Source of the DNA: Holacanthus passer
Lineage: Eukaryota; Chordata; Actinopteri; Pomacanthidae
DNA: 64,000 bases
Reading direction: 5' to 3'
Assembly: GCA_025331565.1 (NCBI GenBank)
Contig: JAFREQ010000042.1
Span: forward strand, 4,246,501-4,310,500
The position numbers and the translations under genes are program-made. This document shows positions 51,101-61,900 of the stretch, one piece after another (position 1 is the first letter of the stretch; every line of letters begins with the position of its first letter). The notes beneath the pieces were generated by a model. That model saw nothing but the letters and a program-made list of their open reading frames with translations. It ran no database searches and was not told the DNA's origin.

Positions 51101-54100
51101 TTAAATGAGCTTAAACATCTACAGCAGTAAAATATAACATACACTTTAATGCAGCAGGAATATTCAGATATATAATACTGAATATTAATAATAACACTGA
51201 CAGGGAACATTTTACTGCAGAATTAGTACTTTTACTTTTGATACTTTAAGTGCATTTTACTTTTCCTTAAATAAAGGATCTGAATACTTCTTCCACCTCT
51301 GGATAAATTTCAGTTTGCAGTTACGCATCAGCAGCAGTTCAGGTCAGACAAGATCATCCTGGCTCTGACGTCCTGTTAACAGTTTTAATTATCATGAGCA
51401 AACTTTCAGAACAAACGGCTGTTCTCGATGTAGAAACAGGGACGGACTCTTCCACGATCTCCACACAGAATCGTTTTGAGCGGCAGGCATCAGGACACAA
51501 CAGAGAAAATAAGCAGGTCATGAACAGCAATAAGGATCCAGTTTCAGCGCCGGGACGAACATAGACTCACTTTAAACAAAGACATCTTGGCTGCCACACT
51601 CATCTTGGCTCTGTCGTCTGTTTTCACATCAGCTGTGGGGAGGAAAAAAGATGTAAATCACTGTGTCATTTACAAATAAACATGACAACAGTTTGTGACT
51701 CATTTCAGATACAAAGTATTTCCATTTTCTGCTACTTTATTACTGTATTACCATAAAGGTACCCAATAAGTATTTATTAATATTCTGTATATGCTTGATA
51801 ATTAAACAGTCATTGGAGGGCTATGATCTAAAGTGTTGCCAAAACAGCAGGTGAAATGTGAATAGCTTTTATAGGAAACTCAATCAAATTTCTGTCTGCT
51901 ATATTTTTTAAAAAGCCTGAGTTCTGAGCTTCAGTGAATCCTTATTTCATCTTGTATTAGTGGAGTTCATATCCAGAAGCAGGAGGCACAAAAAAATGTT
52001 ATGACACATGACCTGGAATTAGTCTAAGCAGCAATAAAAACTAGATTTACGTCGGCTTCTTGTTTCTATCGTTGTGGTGTAAATTCTCAGTGAGTCAATC
52101 TTTGCAAAGACTTGCTTGTAATCTTTTTACAGTGGGGCTGACTGAGCTGCTCACACGGGTTTGTGAGACGTAAATCTGTCGTCGCTGCACAGATCAACCA
52201 TTGTGAGCCTAAAAATACAAGCTGATTTATTTCACGAGCTAGTAAATGGGTTCATGGAGGCAACTGTGCAAGTTGGATGCACACTCCAAATATCTGCTTT
52301 ATAAAAGAGCATGTGGAGGTTTTATACTTCTCTGATGTTTATGTTCCTTCTGTTTATATCTCATGTTAGATTCATTCTCATTGTGCTTGTTGTCAGTGGT
52401 TGTTTGTGGCCAGGTGAGAAGGCAGCTTTACCTTTACAGTTCTCCTCTTCTTCTGCATCCAACAGCCTGGAGGAAAGAGGCAGAGCAAGAGGTCACCAGG
52501 TGACGTATGAACAAGCAGGTGACTTTAAATCTACAGCTGCAACGTGCTCTCTTTACGATCCTGCTTCGAGCTCATGACACGTCTTTGTGCTTCAGCGTGC
52601 AGCTCAAACAATCCAGATACTGTGTCATATTTGCATGCTCTGTAAAGCAGCACTGTGGAGGTGATGAAGGAGGACGAACACATGCAAACTACAGCCCACG
52701 TGGGCATTTGTGTAAAGGTGTTGCACCTGTCACACCTCAGCCAAGTGTGTAAAAAAACACATCAAAATGACTAAATACTACTTTAAAACTATGTCAACAC
52801 AACACTGCAAAATGATCACTGCAAACTTCTTTGGGAAAAACCAAACCAGACGCCTCCTGTGCATCCTGCCTGCAGCACACAGCCCCTACCCGCTGCTCTC
52901 CTCCATCTCATTGGCTGTGATCGGCTGCGTCCTGAAGCGTTCGCTGGTCTTGCGACCGCCACCTGACCCGCCAGGGAGGTAACGCCGGGTGCGTCGCCGG
53001 CCCCCGTCGGAGCCCGGCTTCACAGCCAGATCCAGAGAGGACGTGGCTCGCCCAGCATCGGGGCAACTGGTGTCCACGCAGAGAGAGCAGGAGGAGGAAA
53101 GAGAAGAAGATGTTGAGGCGAAGGTGAATGTTGTCACACAGGCTGATAGTTTCAGTCTGGATCACACACATGCAGGTGATCATACACTGTCTCGGGCTGC
53201 TCTCCGCTCCCCGTCTGCTGCAGGAGGGCACTTCTCAACTGGCCCACTGACACCCGAGTGTGGAGCTGCGGGGCATCGGGTCCAGGAGGGAAGAGGTCCC
53301 CCTCCCCACTCAGCATGCTGGCAGAGTCCTGGGAACCCTGCCTGGAGGGGGCGGGAGTGAGGGGAAGGAGGTGAGGATGCAGGAGGTGGGGAACACTCTC
53401 AGAAACAAAAGTGCAACGCCGAACCTTTCCGTCAAGAGCCAAAAAATCTGCAGCTCCGACCACGAAAAGGTGCAACGTTACACCTTTTTTTCTGAGAGCG
53501 AAGACGCTGCCGGTTTTATAACGCCAGCTCCGAGAACAAGCTCCCAGGCCACATGATGGGAAATGTGTCAGGCTGAGAGAGCACCAAGCAAGTGCATAAG
53601 AAGAATCAGACTGGCTTTAAAACTCCCTGCTGGGACCCACTGATTTAGACCTCTCAGTTTTAATTAGTAACAAAGGCCACAGAGCAACTGGTGAAGTCAA
53701 GGAAAGTCTGAAAGGTCGCTGGTCAGAAGCAGAGCAAGTTTGAAAACTGGCGGAAGAGCCTGCTTCAATTACTGAATGTATGAGATTTTAATTTCAGAAA
53801 AGATTCAAGGTTTCTGCTTTCAGATGCAAATTATTAAATGTCCCATATATGATATAAACTAATTCCCTTTCTAACTTCTTCTACTTCAAGAATTATTTGC
53901 TCTACTAATTTGTTCTGATCTAGTTTGAATGTAGAAAGTTCAGCAGCAGTGAAACAAAAGGAAGTGGATCAGATTGTTCTCATGCTTTTACGTCCCACAT
54001 ACATCATGCACATAGAGACAATAAGAATGTACAACTACATGAAATCCTTTTCCTCCTCCGTCACGACATCAGTGTGACGCTACGCTCTGTTGTGTGTGTA

Positions 54101-54720
54101 CTGATGTCAAGGTGGAAGCGGTTGAAGCAGGTGACAGGTGTCATCGGGGTCAGGAAGCGGACGCGTTGCTTTATTGGTGTTTGGACAAATTAAGCTCAAA
54201 AAACACCTGCTCCCCTCAACGTCCATCAGGACCGAGAATATACACAGACACCGACACATCGACACGACTGATTAGGATCATTATTTAGACATTTTTACAG
54301 CCATGTCCTAAAGGGCTCACTGTGTGTCTTCACAGACTTTACGTCCCTGTGCACACTCAGTTCTGTTGTTCTCCACGTTGGATTTTATGGAAGAATTATT
54401 TGGCCCTACTTTACGCACTCAATCGTGTCATCCTTCACTCCAGACATGACTCACCTTCTCAAGCAGTTGGACTCTGCGGGAGCCTCTAATCCGTTTGTAA
54501 CCCCTCGAGTCCTGCCGTTAACTCTCTCACCGAGGCCGTCTGAGCCCAGCGCCCCTCTGTGGGTTTGGGTCGTCGGGTCGTGCAGATCTTTCCCGTCCCT
54601 CCTCACCCACTTGGTAGGCAGCTCCTCCATGTTGCCATAACGTTCGGCCAGCTCTCGCCTCCTCTCAGCTTTATAATGAGCGATCCGCTCCGATCGGGGC
54701 TCCAGGACCGGGTTCTCCAT
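39073..54720 (-). CDS. svil: supervillin-family protein (gene-level entry)
   Basis: About 32 coding exons were placed by splice consensus, phase and recalled similarity to human supervillin, giving about 1,640 codons (human non-muscle form about 1,790). The product would be a peripheral membrane-skeleton scaffold that binds F-actin and myosin II through its N-terminal half. It has gelsolin-like repeats in the C-terminal half and a villin-type headpiece at the end. The start at 54,720 gives MENPVLEPRSERIAHYKAER, matching the ERIARYKAERRRQLAE region of the human protein, so the first ~100 residues of the human form are absent. Two exons (near 40,330 and 42,757) need one extra base each to keep frame, and the 50,057/49,633 junction does not agree in phase, so the gene as written is broken. 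Fish carry several svil copies. The shorter, more diverged sequence suggests the paralogue called svilc, but I am not certain. Confidence 0.9.
43035..43469. mobile_element. Tc1/mariner-like non-autonomous element relic
   Basis: It lies in a supervillin intron. The left end reads cactacatggccaaaagta; the right end reads catagttttggcaatgtagt, roughly its inverted complement, and this pair of ends is familiar from fish and other vertebrate genomes. Inside, 43,208-43,252 translates with stops nearby as LNPIQHLRDELEHRL, close to the NPIEHLWDELERR C-terminal signature of Tc1-type transposases. The copy is diverged, with no intact frame. Confidence 0.7.
43500..43990. repeat. degenerate GCATGCTGGG / GTGTGGAATTAC array
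   Basis: GCATGCTGGG recurs at 43,634, 43,675 and 43,957, and GTGTGGAATTAC at 43,700 and 43,807, with related half-matches between. The pattern suggests an old, decayed tandem repeat in the supervillin intron. The last motif occurrence overlaps the end of the exon 43,952-44,127. Confidence 0.45.
44129..44159. repeat. (CA)n microsatellite
   Basis: A CA tract directly abuts the acceptor of the supervillin exon starting at 44,127, so it replaces a normal pyrimidine tract on the coding strand with (GT)n. Length change here could affect splicing. Confidence 0.85.
46904..54720 (-). other. svil: supervillin N-terminal half: exons 1-12
   Basis: Exons in transcript order (high to low): 54,720-54,455; 53,341-53,186; 53,066-52,890; 52,466-52,432; 51,632-51,571; 50,195-50,057 (or 50,072); 49,633-49,405; 49,304-48,724; 48,520-48,394; 47,819-47,772; 47,674-47,612; 46,978-46,904. 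This part is largely disordered and charged. It carries a repeated module: an A/E-K-x-x-LF-x-x-L helix (KMSVAAKMSLFKELEK; MSEKLALFNKLS) and an R-x-x-TQPIT-x-x-E tail (RFRTQPITANEM, RFLTQPITCEEI, RYRTQPITVEEV). In the family this half binds myosin II and F-actin. Exon 8 (581 nt) is the longest; exon 4 is only 35 nt. The small exons 10 and 11 have weaker similarity support but fit phase 0 on both sides. Confidence 0.75.
50885..51302. repeat. dispersed AAGTAC-rich element, copy 5
   Basis: Ends with aaaggatctgaatacttc followed by ttccacctctgg, the family's closing end, in the supervillin intron before exon 6. The opening end is not clear, so the start is approximate. The interior includes 'cttcactacattcttaata' and the usual run of 'acttttactttt'. 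Confidence 0.5.
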
Positions 54721-54938
54721 GTCCCTTAGAAGGATTCAGTCGATTCTCCTCGAATGATTGCAAAGCATTTAGGGAGAGAAAGCAGATGAGTTCCTCCACT
54801 TTTCAGCTGAGGCGAAACACGGGAGCCAAACTTTCCTCCAGGAAAATTCAGATTCCATTGGACCTAAAGACTTTGTTTGTTGAGAGTTCATTCAGGGTTT
54901 GCAGAAGAATCTGTTCCTTGTTGGGTGAGACATTGCTC
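54721..54938 (-). other. svil: supervillin 5' UTR in the first coding exon
   Basis: A long T-rich tract ending in ttcatctttcag on the - strand places an acceptor at 54,939, so the start-codon exon runs 54,938-54,455 with 218 bases of leader. The leader has an ATG beginning a short upstream ORF (MSHPTRNRFFCKP, then stop), which is out of the way of the main start. Confidence 0.55.
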
Positions 54939-57327
54939 CTGAAAGATGAATAAAAAAAAAGGTAAGAAACTTGTCACGAACACAATAACACACCACCTAT
55001 GTTCCCTTCAACAGTCTGAACACGTCCTCCCACAAAGGTCCATTTTTCTAAAAGTGCATCCTTCATTTACGTCTCTTCTCTCCTCCTGCTCGAGTCCATG
55101 TAAGATGACCTGAACCAGCCTGCGGTGCCATGCAGGAATCTCCCCTTGCACTGAAACTCAACACCTCAGCAGCTCAGATCGGCTCCGGGTCCAGGCCTCT
55201 GTGCCACTGAGTCTGCAGGTTTGTTGGTCTTTTCCACATGCCTGCATGAAACTTAAGCTGAACAAGTCACTGTTGTCATATTCAAATGTTCTCTAACAAG
55301 CTGCACAGCCAGTTTGACTGTTGTGTGTCAAAACAGACAAGATACGGCTTCATATTTGCTTATATACACATAATGATGTGAATTATGACGTGTTCCCAGG
55401 CAACGCTCACACATAGATGAGCCAAAGAAAGGCTCTGTTAACAACATGGTTGCCTGGAAGAGAATAAACAACAGTCTGTAAACATTATAAATAGGACTGA
55501 TAAGATTTGCATTTAAAGGCAGTAGCAAACCGACAGCTGGGTTCACAAGTGAGCGACTGTGTGCGCTCGCAAATATGAACAAACATAAATGTGTGTTTGC
55601 ATATGTGCTTTCCAAAACTGTGCATGTCAGCATTCCTGATGCAGGAAGCACAATGGAGCCCGAACAAAGAGGCGTGAGCCACGGACTTAGTGCACAGATG
55701 GATCTGCAGCCGGGCCGAATGCTTCCGATGGCAGAGTTCACAGAGTAAAAGATGCAGCTTGACTTTATCAGGAAAGAGAAAAGAAACATATTATAGAGCC
55801 TGAAAGTCAAAGTCTGTCAGAAACACACACAACCTATAGATATAAAGTCATGTTGGACAAACTGAAGGACACGTTGTCATCAGGAGGCTGTAGATCCAGA
55901 ACCAGGCTGCAGAGCTTTAAAGACCTGAACTGTGACATTCAATGATCCCACACAGGAGACAACGTGCTCAAGGATTGTGTATCTGTGTCTGAACTTCAAA
56001 ACACGTGTACATGTGCTTTGAACAAAAACAGCCAACCACAACAGGAGAACTCACCACCCTGTCCAGACCCAGAGGGAGCGAGCCCCGAGCATCCCCAGCC
56101 TCACTGACGCCACGCTCCTTTATGTTTTCACCCGCAGAACGTGAGCAAGAGTCGAGAGCGGCCACGCTCGTTTAAAGAGCAGAAGTCATGTGACAAGCGG
56201 GAGGATTGACAATTGGAGGGGGAGAATGCCGTCGAGGCTCAACAGGGATCACGGCCTTCTAATCCAGCAACACTAGTTGACACTAGCTCTGAAATAAAGC
56301 GGAGCGGATGAGCACACAGGAGCCATTCTCCAACTCACACAGGCAAACTTCAACAAGGGTGTGATATTCAAATGAAAACGTCCAGAGGGGTAAACAGACA
56401 GAAGTGCTGATATCAATTCAAATCTTCCACAGATGAACTTCTCAAAAACTCCAACATCACCTTCAGCTATTATAACCATGTTTTAGGATTCTAGAGCAGA
56501 TACAGAACAGGAGCGTCCAGCAACAGCAGCTCAGTAAACCAGATTAAAAGGTCGTCCAAGAATAAGCCTCCAACCAATTACACCTGTCCTGGCTGGGCTA
56601 CCTGCGCTAAAGCCCCCTGCGGAGCAGCAGAACTCAAGGGCAGGCCTTTCCTCCATACCTCCATAGTGAATATATGAGCATGAGTCGGATATGAAGCAGC
56701 ATGAATATGGATGGTTTACAGAGCCGTGCATTGTCCACGAGTGAGTGTGTGAAACTGACATCAGCAGCTGCAGCCACTGTGGTGTCTTTGCCTGATCTCT
56801 ACATTAAAGGCATGTGGCTGCAGGGCAGAGAGTCAGAACAACCTCATGATCCATAATCCACTTGTTATCTCCCAGCAGGATGCAGCACATTAGCAGTTGC
56901 TCTGACAGCACTTTTTACATTACACATATCATTTTGATTCATTTGTTTAATATCTACCAAGAAGGTCGTAACAGTTCAGAGGCTTTGGCCAAAGATGGAG
57001 ATGGAGCCACATACACAACCTCTTTCTTGTCCAGACACACAGATTAACACATTTTCACAAACAGGAGATGTTAAAATTAAAGGCTCAACATTCAACTGCT
57101 GAATTTTAACTGAGATCTTAGTTTTAACTTAGATCATTTTTGACAACATTAAACTTTGTGCACAAAAGTCTCAGAAAGGAACTGAACACATGACAAACTT
57201 CAGCAGGTCAGACAGAACAAACACCAGCAGAGCAGAGACTGTAATGATGTGAACAGTCTGAATTTACCTCTAATTAAATTCATTATGAGATATAATAGAT
57301 GCAGGATAAAGTCCCATGTGTACTTAC
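54939..57327 (-). other. svil: probable first intron of the supervillin gene
   Basis: Lies between the candidate non-coding first exon and the start-codon exon. An open frame of about 160 codons on the - strand at 55,810-55,328 has no family resemblance and I treat it as chance. No other exon is supportable. Confidence 0.4.
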
Positions 57328-57449
57328 AGGGCGCAGGGTGGGAAGTGTTCATGAGTGGAGCTGCTCCCTCCCTCAGACCGTCGCTCCAAATGGAGTCACA
57401 GTGGCAGCTGTGGATCATCTCTCCGTATTAAGGGGGGAGAGTATAAATA
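57328..57449 (-). promoter_or_regulatory. svil: candidate supervillin promoter and non-coding exon 1
   Basis: On the - strand TATTTATA lies at 57,449-57,442. About 30 bases downstream would be the start of transcription (near 57,415). A strong donor CGCCCT|gtaagt follows at 57,328, giving a first exon of about 90 bases. It contains an ATG with 30 codons (MIHSCHCDSIWSDGLREGAA...). That frame would be closed by a TGA formed exactly across the junction with 54,938. On the + strand the same box reads TATAAATA, so a + strand transcript is an alternative. Confidence 0.4.
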
Positions 57450-58760
57450 GATGGACGGACGCCCCTTCTTCTGTCCAGGAAGCAGCAGAGAGAAGCTGCT
57501 CTGACCGAAGAGAGCAGGAGCTTCAAAAGCACCAGGTTCACTTCATGTCAGCTGTGTTTTAGTCACTTCATTCATTCTGGATTTATTTGTGAACTTGCAC
57601 CACTCAACTACAATATCATGCAAAACCTGTGGTCCTGTGACAAAATCTGACTTTAACCATTTAATTTTACATTTTGCTTATATGCAAAAGAAAACTTCAT
57701 TCGTCATTTATTGTTCCAGCTCTGGAGCATTGGTTGGTTTCTGGGTCCCTAATAAAGCTGCCATGTGCTACTTTAAAATAATGACATTTGCATTTAATTG
57801 ATTTGCAAAAACCCAAAGTAAAAAACAATAAACACAGATATGAAAGAAAAAATATATGCAAATTATTAATTATATTTAGTTATTGTTTCTGTAAAGGATG
57901 AATAAGTGAAATTTAAAATGGAATCACAACATTATTTTATAAAGACTTTTAAATATTACTGTCTTACTTTGTCTCCTGTATTTCACATCTTTCATATTTT
58001 ACATTAAGATATTTCAAAACCTGGGCACATATAGAAAAACATAGCATTAACATTTGCAGCTGAAGTTTGGGGCATGGTAATATGAGGATGGTGCTGGTTC
58101 TTCTGTTTCAGTACTGCCCCCTTCTGTTCAGACTATGTCGTTGCAAGAGAAAAGATATCTGTTTATCCATCTATTATCTGCACCTCAGATATCTGTACAC
58201 AGCTGTCTTTGTTCAAACTCAGTCACAGAACCAAAGTGAGCAGATCTTCTAACGTACCTGAATGCATCATTAATCAATAGTTCAAATGCAGAGGCGGGTT
58301 CGAGAGACTATTATTTATAGAAATGCTTCTTGAATGAACAGTAACTCATGTAGAAAAATATCTTGTATAATCTGAACACAAACATGAATACAGGTGAAAT
58401 CTGTTCCACCATAAATATCTTCACAAACATAACAAAAATAAATCATTTCCTGCAGTTTATACAAATTTAGAACAAAAAAAAAAAAAGCTTTGGTGAAACA
58501 TTATAAACATCAACTTGAAGGTGCTCATAATAAGTGTTGTCAAAAGAGGAATCCATATTTTTAACAGTAAAACTCAACAACAACGAAGAAGTAGTAAAAA
58601 ATATGCAGTGTAAAATCAAATCATAGAACAACAGATTTTCACTCCTGTTCATGTGAAACCAGGTCAAATTCAGCTGTAATTTAACTGGTTTGTTTGCCAA
58701 ACACATATTTTGTCAACATCTATGTTACTGTCATGTTCTAAAAGTCAGGCACGATGTGTT
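57450..58760. other. intergenic spacer between supervillin promoter and cdk gene
   Basis: AT-rich, with no exon or recognised repeat. It separates two genes that read in the same (-) direction. Confidence 0.45.
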
Positions 58761-58974
58761 TTTATTCACTGATGTTCAAAAGGTGTAAAGTTGCTCCCTC
58801 AAACCTGACCACAGTTCCTCATGATGCCGGTGTGAACGGTGGATTTAATGGCACAAGACGGGTTCGAGCTGACAGTTGGGTGGTGGTGGTGGAGGAGGAG
58901 GAGGAGGAGGAGGAGGAGGAGGAGGAGGAGGCGACGTTCTTCTTCTTCTTCTGCTCGGCATTCGACTGAAATCT
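58761..58974 (-). other. cdk21: cdk21-like 3' UTR with polyadenylation signal
   Basis: AATAAA on the - strand at 58,766-58,761 lies about 210 bases past the stop, so the 3' UTR is short. It contains a trinucleotide tract, (GGT)n then (GGA)n on the + strand, at 58,880-58,931, so the mRNA would carry a pyrimidine-rich (TCC)n(ACC)n run. Confidence 0.5.
58880..58931. repeat. compound (GGT)n(GGA)n trinucleotide repeat
   Basis: About four GGT units followed by about thirteen GGA units, without interruption. It starts about 45 bases past the kinase stop codon, in the 3' UTR. Open frames of poly-Glu or poly-Leu across it are artefacts. Confidence 0.9.
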
Positions 58975-61900
58975 TCAGTGCTTCATGAAGAAAGGATGAG
59001 CCAGAGCTTTGGCGGCTGAGATGCGGCTGCTCGGCCTGAATGTCAAACATTGCTGCAGATAAAGAGACGTCACCTTTAAAACAACTTGGAGAAACGTTTG
59101 ACCAGCAGCCAAACACAACACAAAAACTGCTATTTATAACTGTATGAAAAGCAGGAAAGCAAAGAGCTCTTCAGATGTGTGAAGTTGTAACTATGTTTGC
59201 TATTTTTAACTGGGCCAGAAGAGACTCTAGGAATAGAAGCGCTGCTCGGTCCATGCGGTGCTGCAGACTGAAATATCTCACCAGCTACTGGACGTTTGTA
59301 CAGACGTTCATGGTTCCTACAGGATGAGTCTCATTGGCTTTACCTCGAGGTGGACGTTTTGGGTTTTTAGTGAAATTTCTCCACAGCTATTTGATGAATT
59401 GATATGACATTTGATACGGACAGTCACGTCTCCCTCAGGATGAATTGCAATCTTTTACTTCATTTAGGGCCATTATCAGGTCGAAACTTTAATTTGTCAC
59501 ATCTAATAATGTCCAAATATCTGCAAAGCTAAAAACATTCCCATCATCCTCCGCTGTCCTTTGTTTTTCAGGCTAATTAGCAAATGTGAACAAGCTAATG
59601 GACTAAACCAAGATGGAGCACATGGTGAACATTGGACCTAAACATGAGCATGTAGGACTCAGTCATTAATAAAATATCACCATTACTTTGAATTTCTTTA
59701 TTCTACGTCGTCTGTATATTTAATATCTAATGGGTCAAATTTACTAATTCTGTTCCAAGATCATTTCAAACTGAACAAAGTTTAGCCTGTGTGTGTGTGT
59801 GAAACGTGACGGACAGTGACACGTCACGAGGACAGAACCACAGATGTGCTCACAGACAGGAGGTCGCTCTCGTCGGGGTCCAGGCTGTGCAGCAGTTTGG
59901 TGCAGGAGCCTCGTGGCCCCCAGGTGACCGAGTATGAGACGGGGCTGTCTTTGGGCCAGTCGTCCTCACCGGGCAAACCGATCACCCTGACAAACACGTG
60001 GGTGAAGAAAAGGACTGAGCAGCAGAAACAGACCGATGATAACTGCTGTGTCTGCCATTTTTAAATAATACATCATTACATTTGTGTTCAGTGGTGGAAT
60101 GTAACTAAGTACATTTACTCAAGTACATTGAGAGAAAGAAGAAAGAAAACACTCACTCAAAGATTTTCTGCAGCTGCTGTACCTCTGTGTATCCCTGAAA
60201 CAGCGGTCTGTGGGAGAGAACAAAAGTCATATGGAAACTTCATCTCTACTTTGACAACTGCAGAGTGTTATTTTACCTCCTCCACACAGTCTCGGCTCTC
60301 TCTCTTACCTCAAGAGGAAGAGCTCAGCGAAGATGCAGCCGGCGCTCCACATGTCCACCGAGGACATGTAAACAGAGTTGAGCAGCACCTCGGGAGCTCT
60401 GTACCACAGCGTCACCACCTGAACAGAGGTAAAGACACACAATCACTGCAGCAACAATGAGCTCTGTCCTTCACTCATCAGCTAACGAGCTGCACCAGGA
60501 GGAGGTGACGCGTCGCCTCACTTACACCTGGAGTCAGAGCCATGTTGAAGCTGTAGATGCGTGCCAGGCCAAAGTCTGCGATCTTCACTTCTCCGCGGCT
60601 GCTGACCAGGATGTTTTCTGGTTTTAGGTCACGGTGCAGGACCATGTTTGTGTGCAGGAAGTCCAGTCCTCTCAGCAGCTGCTGCATCACATCCTGCACA
60701 GACAGAAAAGCAGCACGGCAGCATTTATTGTTCTGTCTGAAGAGTCCAAACCAGATCTGAAGACCATGAAGTGCTGCAGATTTGTACATTCAGGTCGTGA
60801 TCAGTTATTAGTAGATAAATCACATGAACTGGACTCATGTAAAAGCTGCTACAAGGTCCAATAATACAGACACTTTGTTCTTATCTAGCCCGACATTTTC
60901 AAAAAAAATACAAACTGTACATTGTTTAAATTTATTATGATGGGACAAAACGTACATGGATATATTTGGCCAACTACTTATCTGATAAATTAACAGTTGT
61001 TCATCATGAAAACTTGTCTGAGTTTTCTGCTATTTAACAGTTTGTCAGCTGTTAAAGGCAGTCGTGGAAAAAGTACTAGAAGTAGAAATACCATAATCTA
61101 AAAACACTCCATTATACAGTAACAGTCCTGAAGTCAAAATGTTACTTAAATAAAACAACAGAATTTTTATCAGCTGTTTGTTTATAAGAAACTACAAGTG
61201 TCAAATAAATGTAGTACAGTAAAATGTACAATATTTCCCTCTGAAATGTAGCGAAGTAGAAATATAATGTTTAATCAGGTTTGTCAAAATCGTACTAAAG
61301 TACAGTTCCTGAGTAAATGTACTTAGTTACATTCCACCACTGGTTCAAAGACAAAAAACATTATGCTGGTAAAACTGGAAATTCAGGCTAAGGAACATCT
61401 GAACACACCTAGTTTTAGTCCCTGAGGTAAAACCATGAGGACTTACAGACACACCTTCATCCTACATTATGATTGTATTGTATTGTATTGTATGATTGTT
61501 AATGTCTGACCAGAGACATCATGTCAGTGTGGTGGGAGCTTGTCCAGGTGTTCACTTTTACATGTCTCAATAGTGAGCACTAGTGCCCAAATGTCCAGAA
61601 CCTGAGTGTGGGAAATTTCAATTCAGTTCGTTTCTGTGAAATACACTTAAACAAATGCAGCTCCACTATGATCAGTCAGGTGGTGAGTTCACACCTTGAC
61701 ATAGTCGCGGCTCAGTCCAGAAGCAGGAACCTTGGACAGGTAGGTGGACAAGTCCTGGTCAATGTACTCCAGCACCAGCGTGAGGTCCAAGCTCCTGCCC
61801 ACCGGGACGGCAGACGCATCCAACAGCCTGGACAGAAAAATCAGGCACCGATAAGAAAACGTGTGCAGCTCTGTTTGTGTGACCTACTGCTTTTATTAAA

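Noticed and set aside
55328..55810. 160-codon open frame on the - strand
   Set aside because: No family resemblance, biased hydrophobic/cysteine composition from an AT-rich antisense, and it lies in the probable first intron of the supervillin gene.
57442..57449. TATAAATA as a + strand promoter
   Set aside because: No + strand exon follows. The same box read on the - strand fits a supervillin first exon with a strong donor, so that reading was preferred, at modest confidence.
58799..59116. Poly-leucine/poly-glutamate frames over 58,799-59,116
   Set aside because: They are translations of the GGA repeat. The real coding content is the last kinase exon 58,975-59,052 in another frame.
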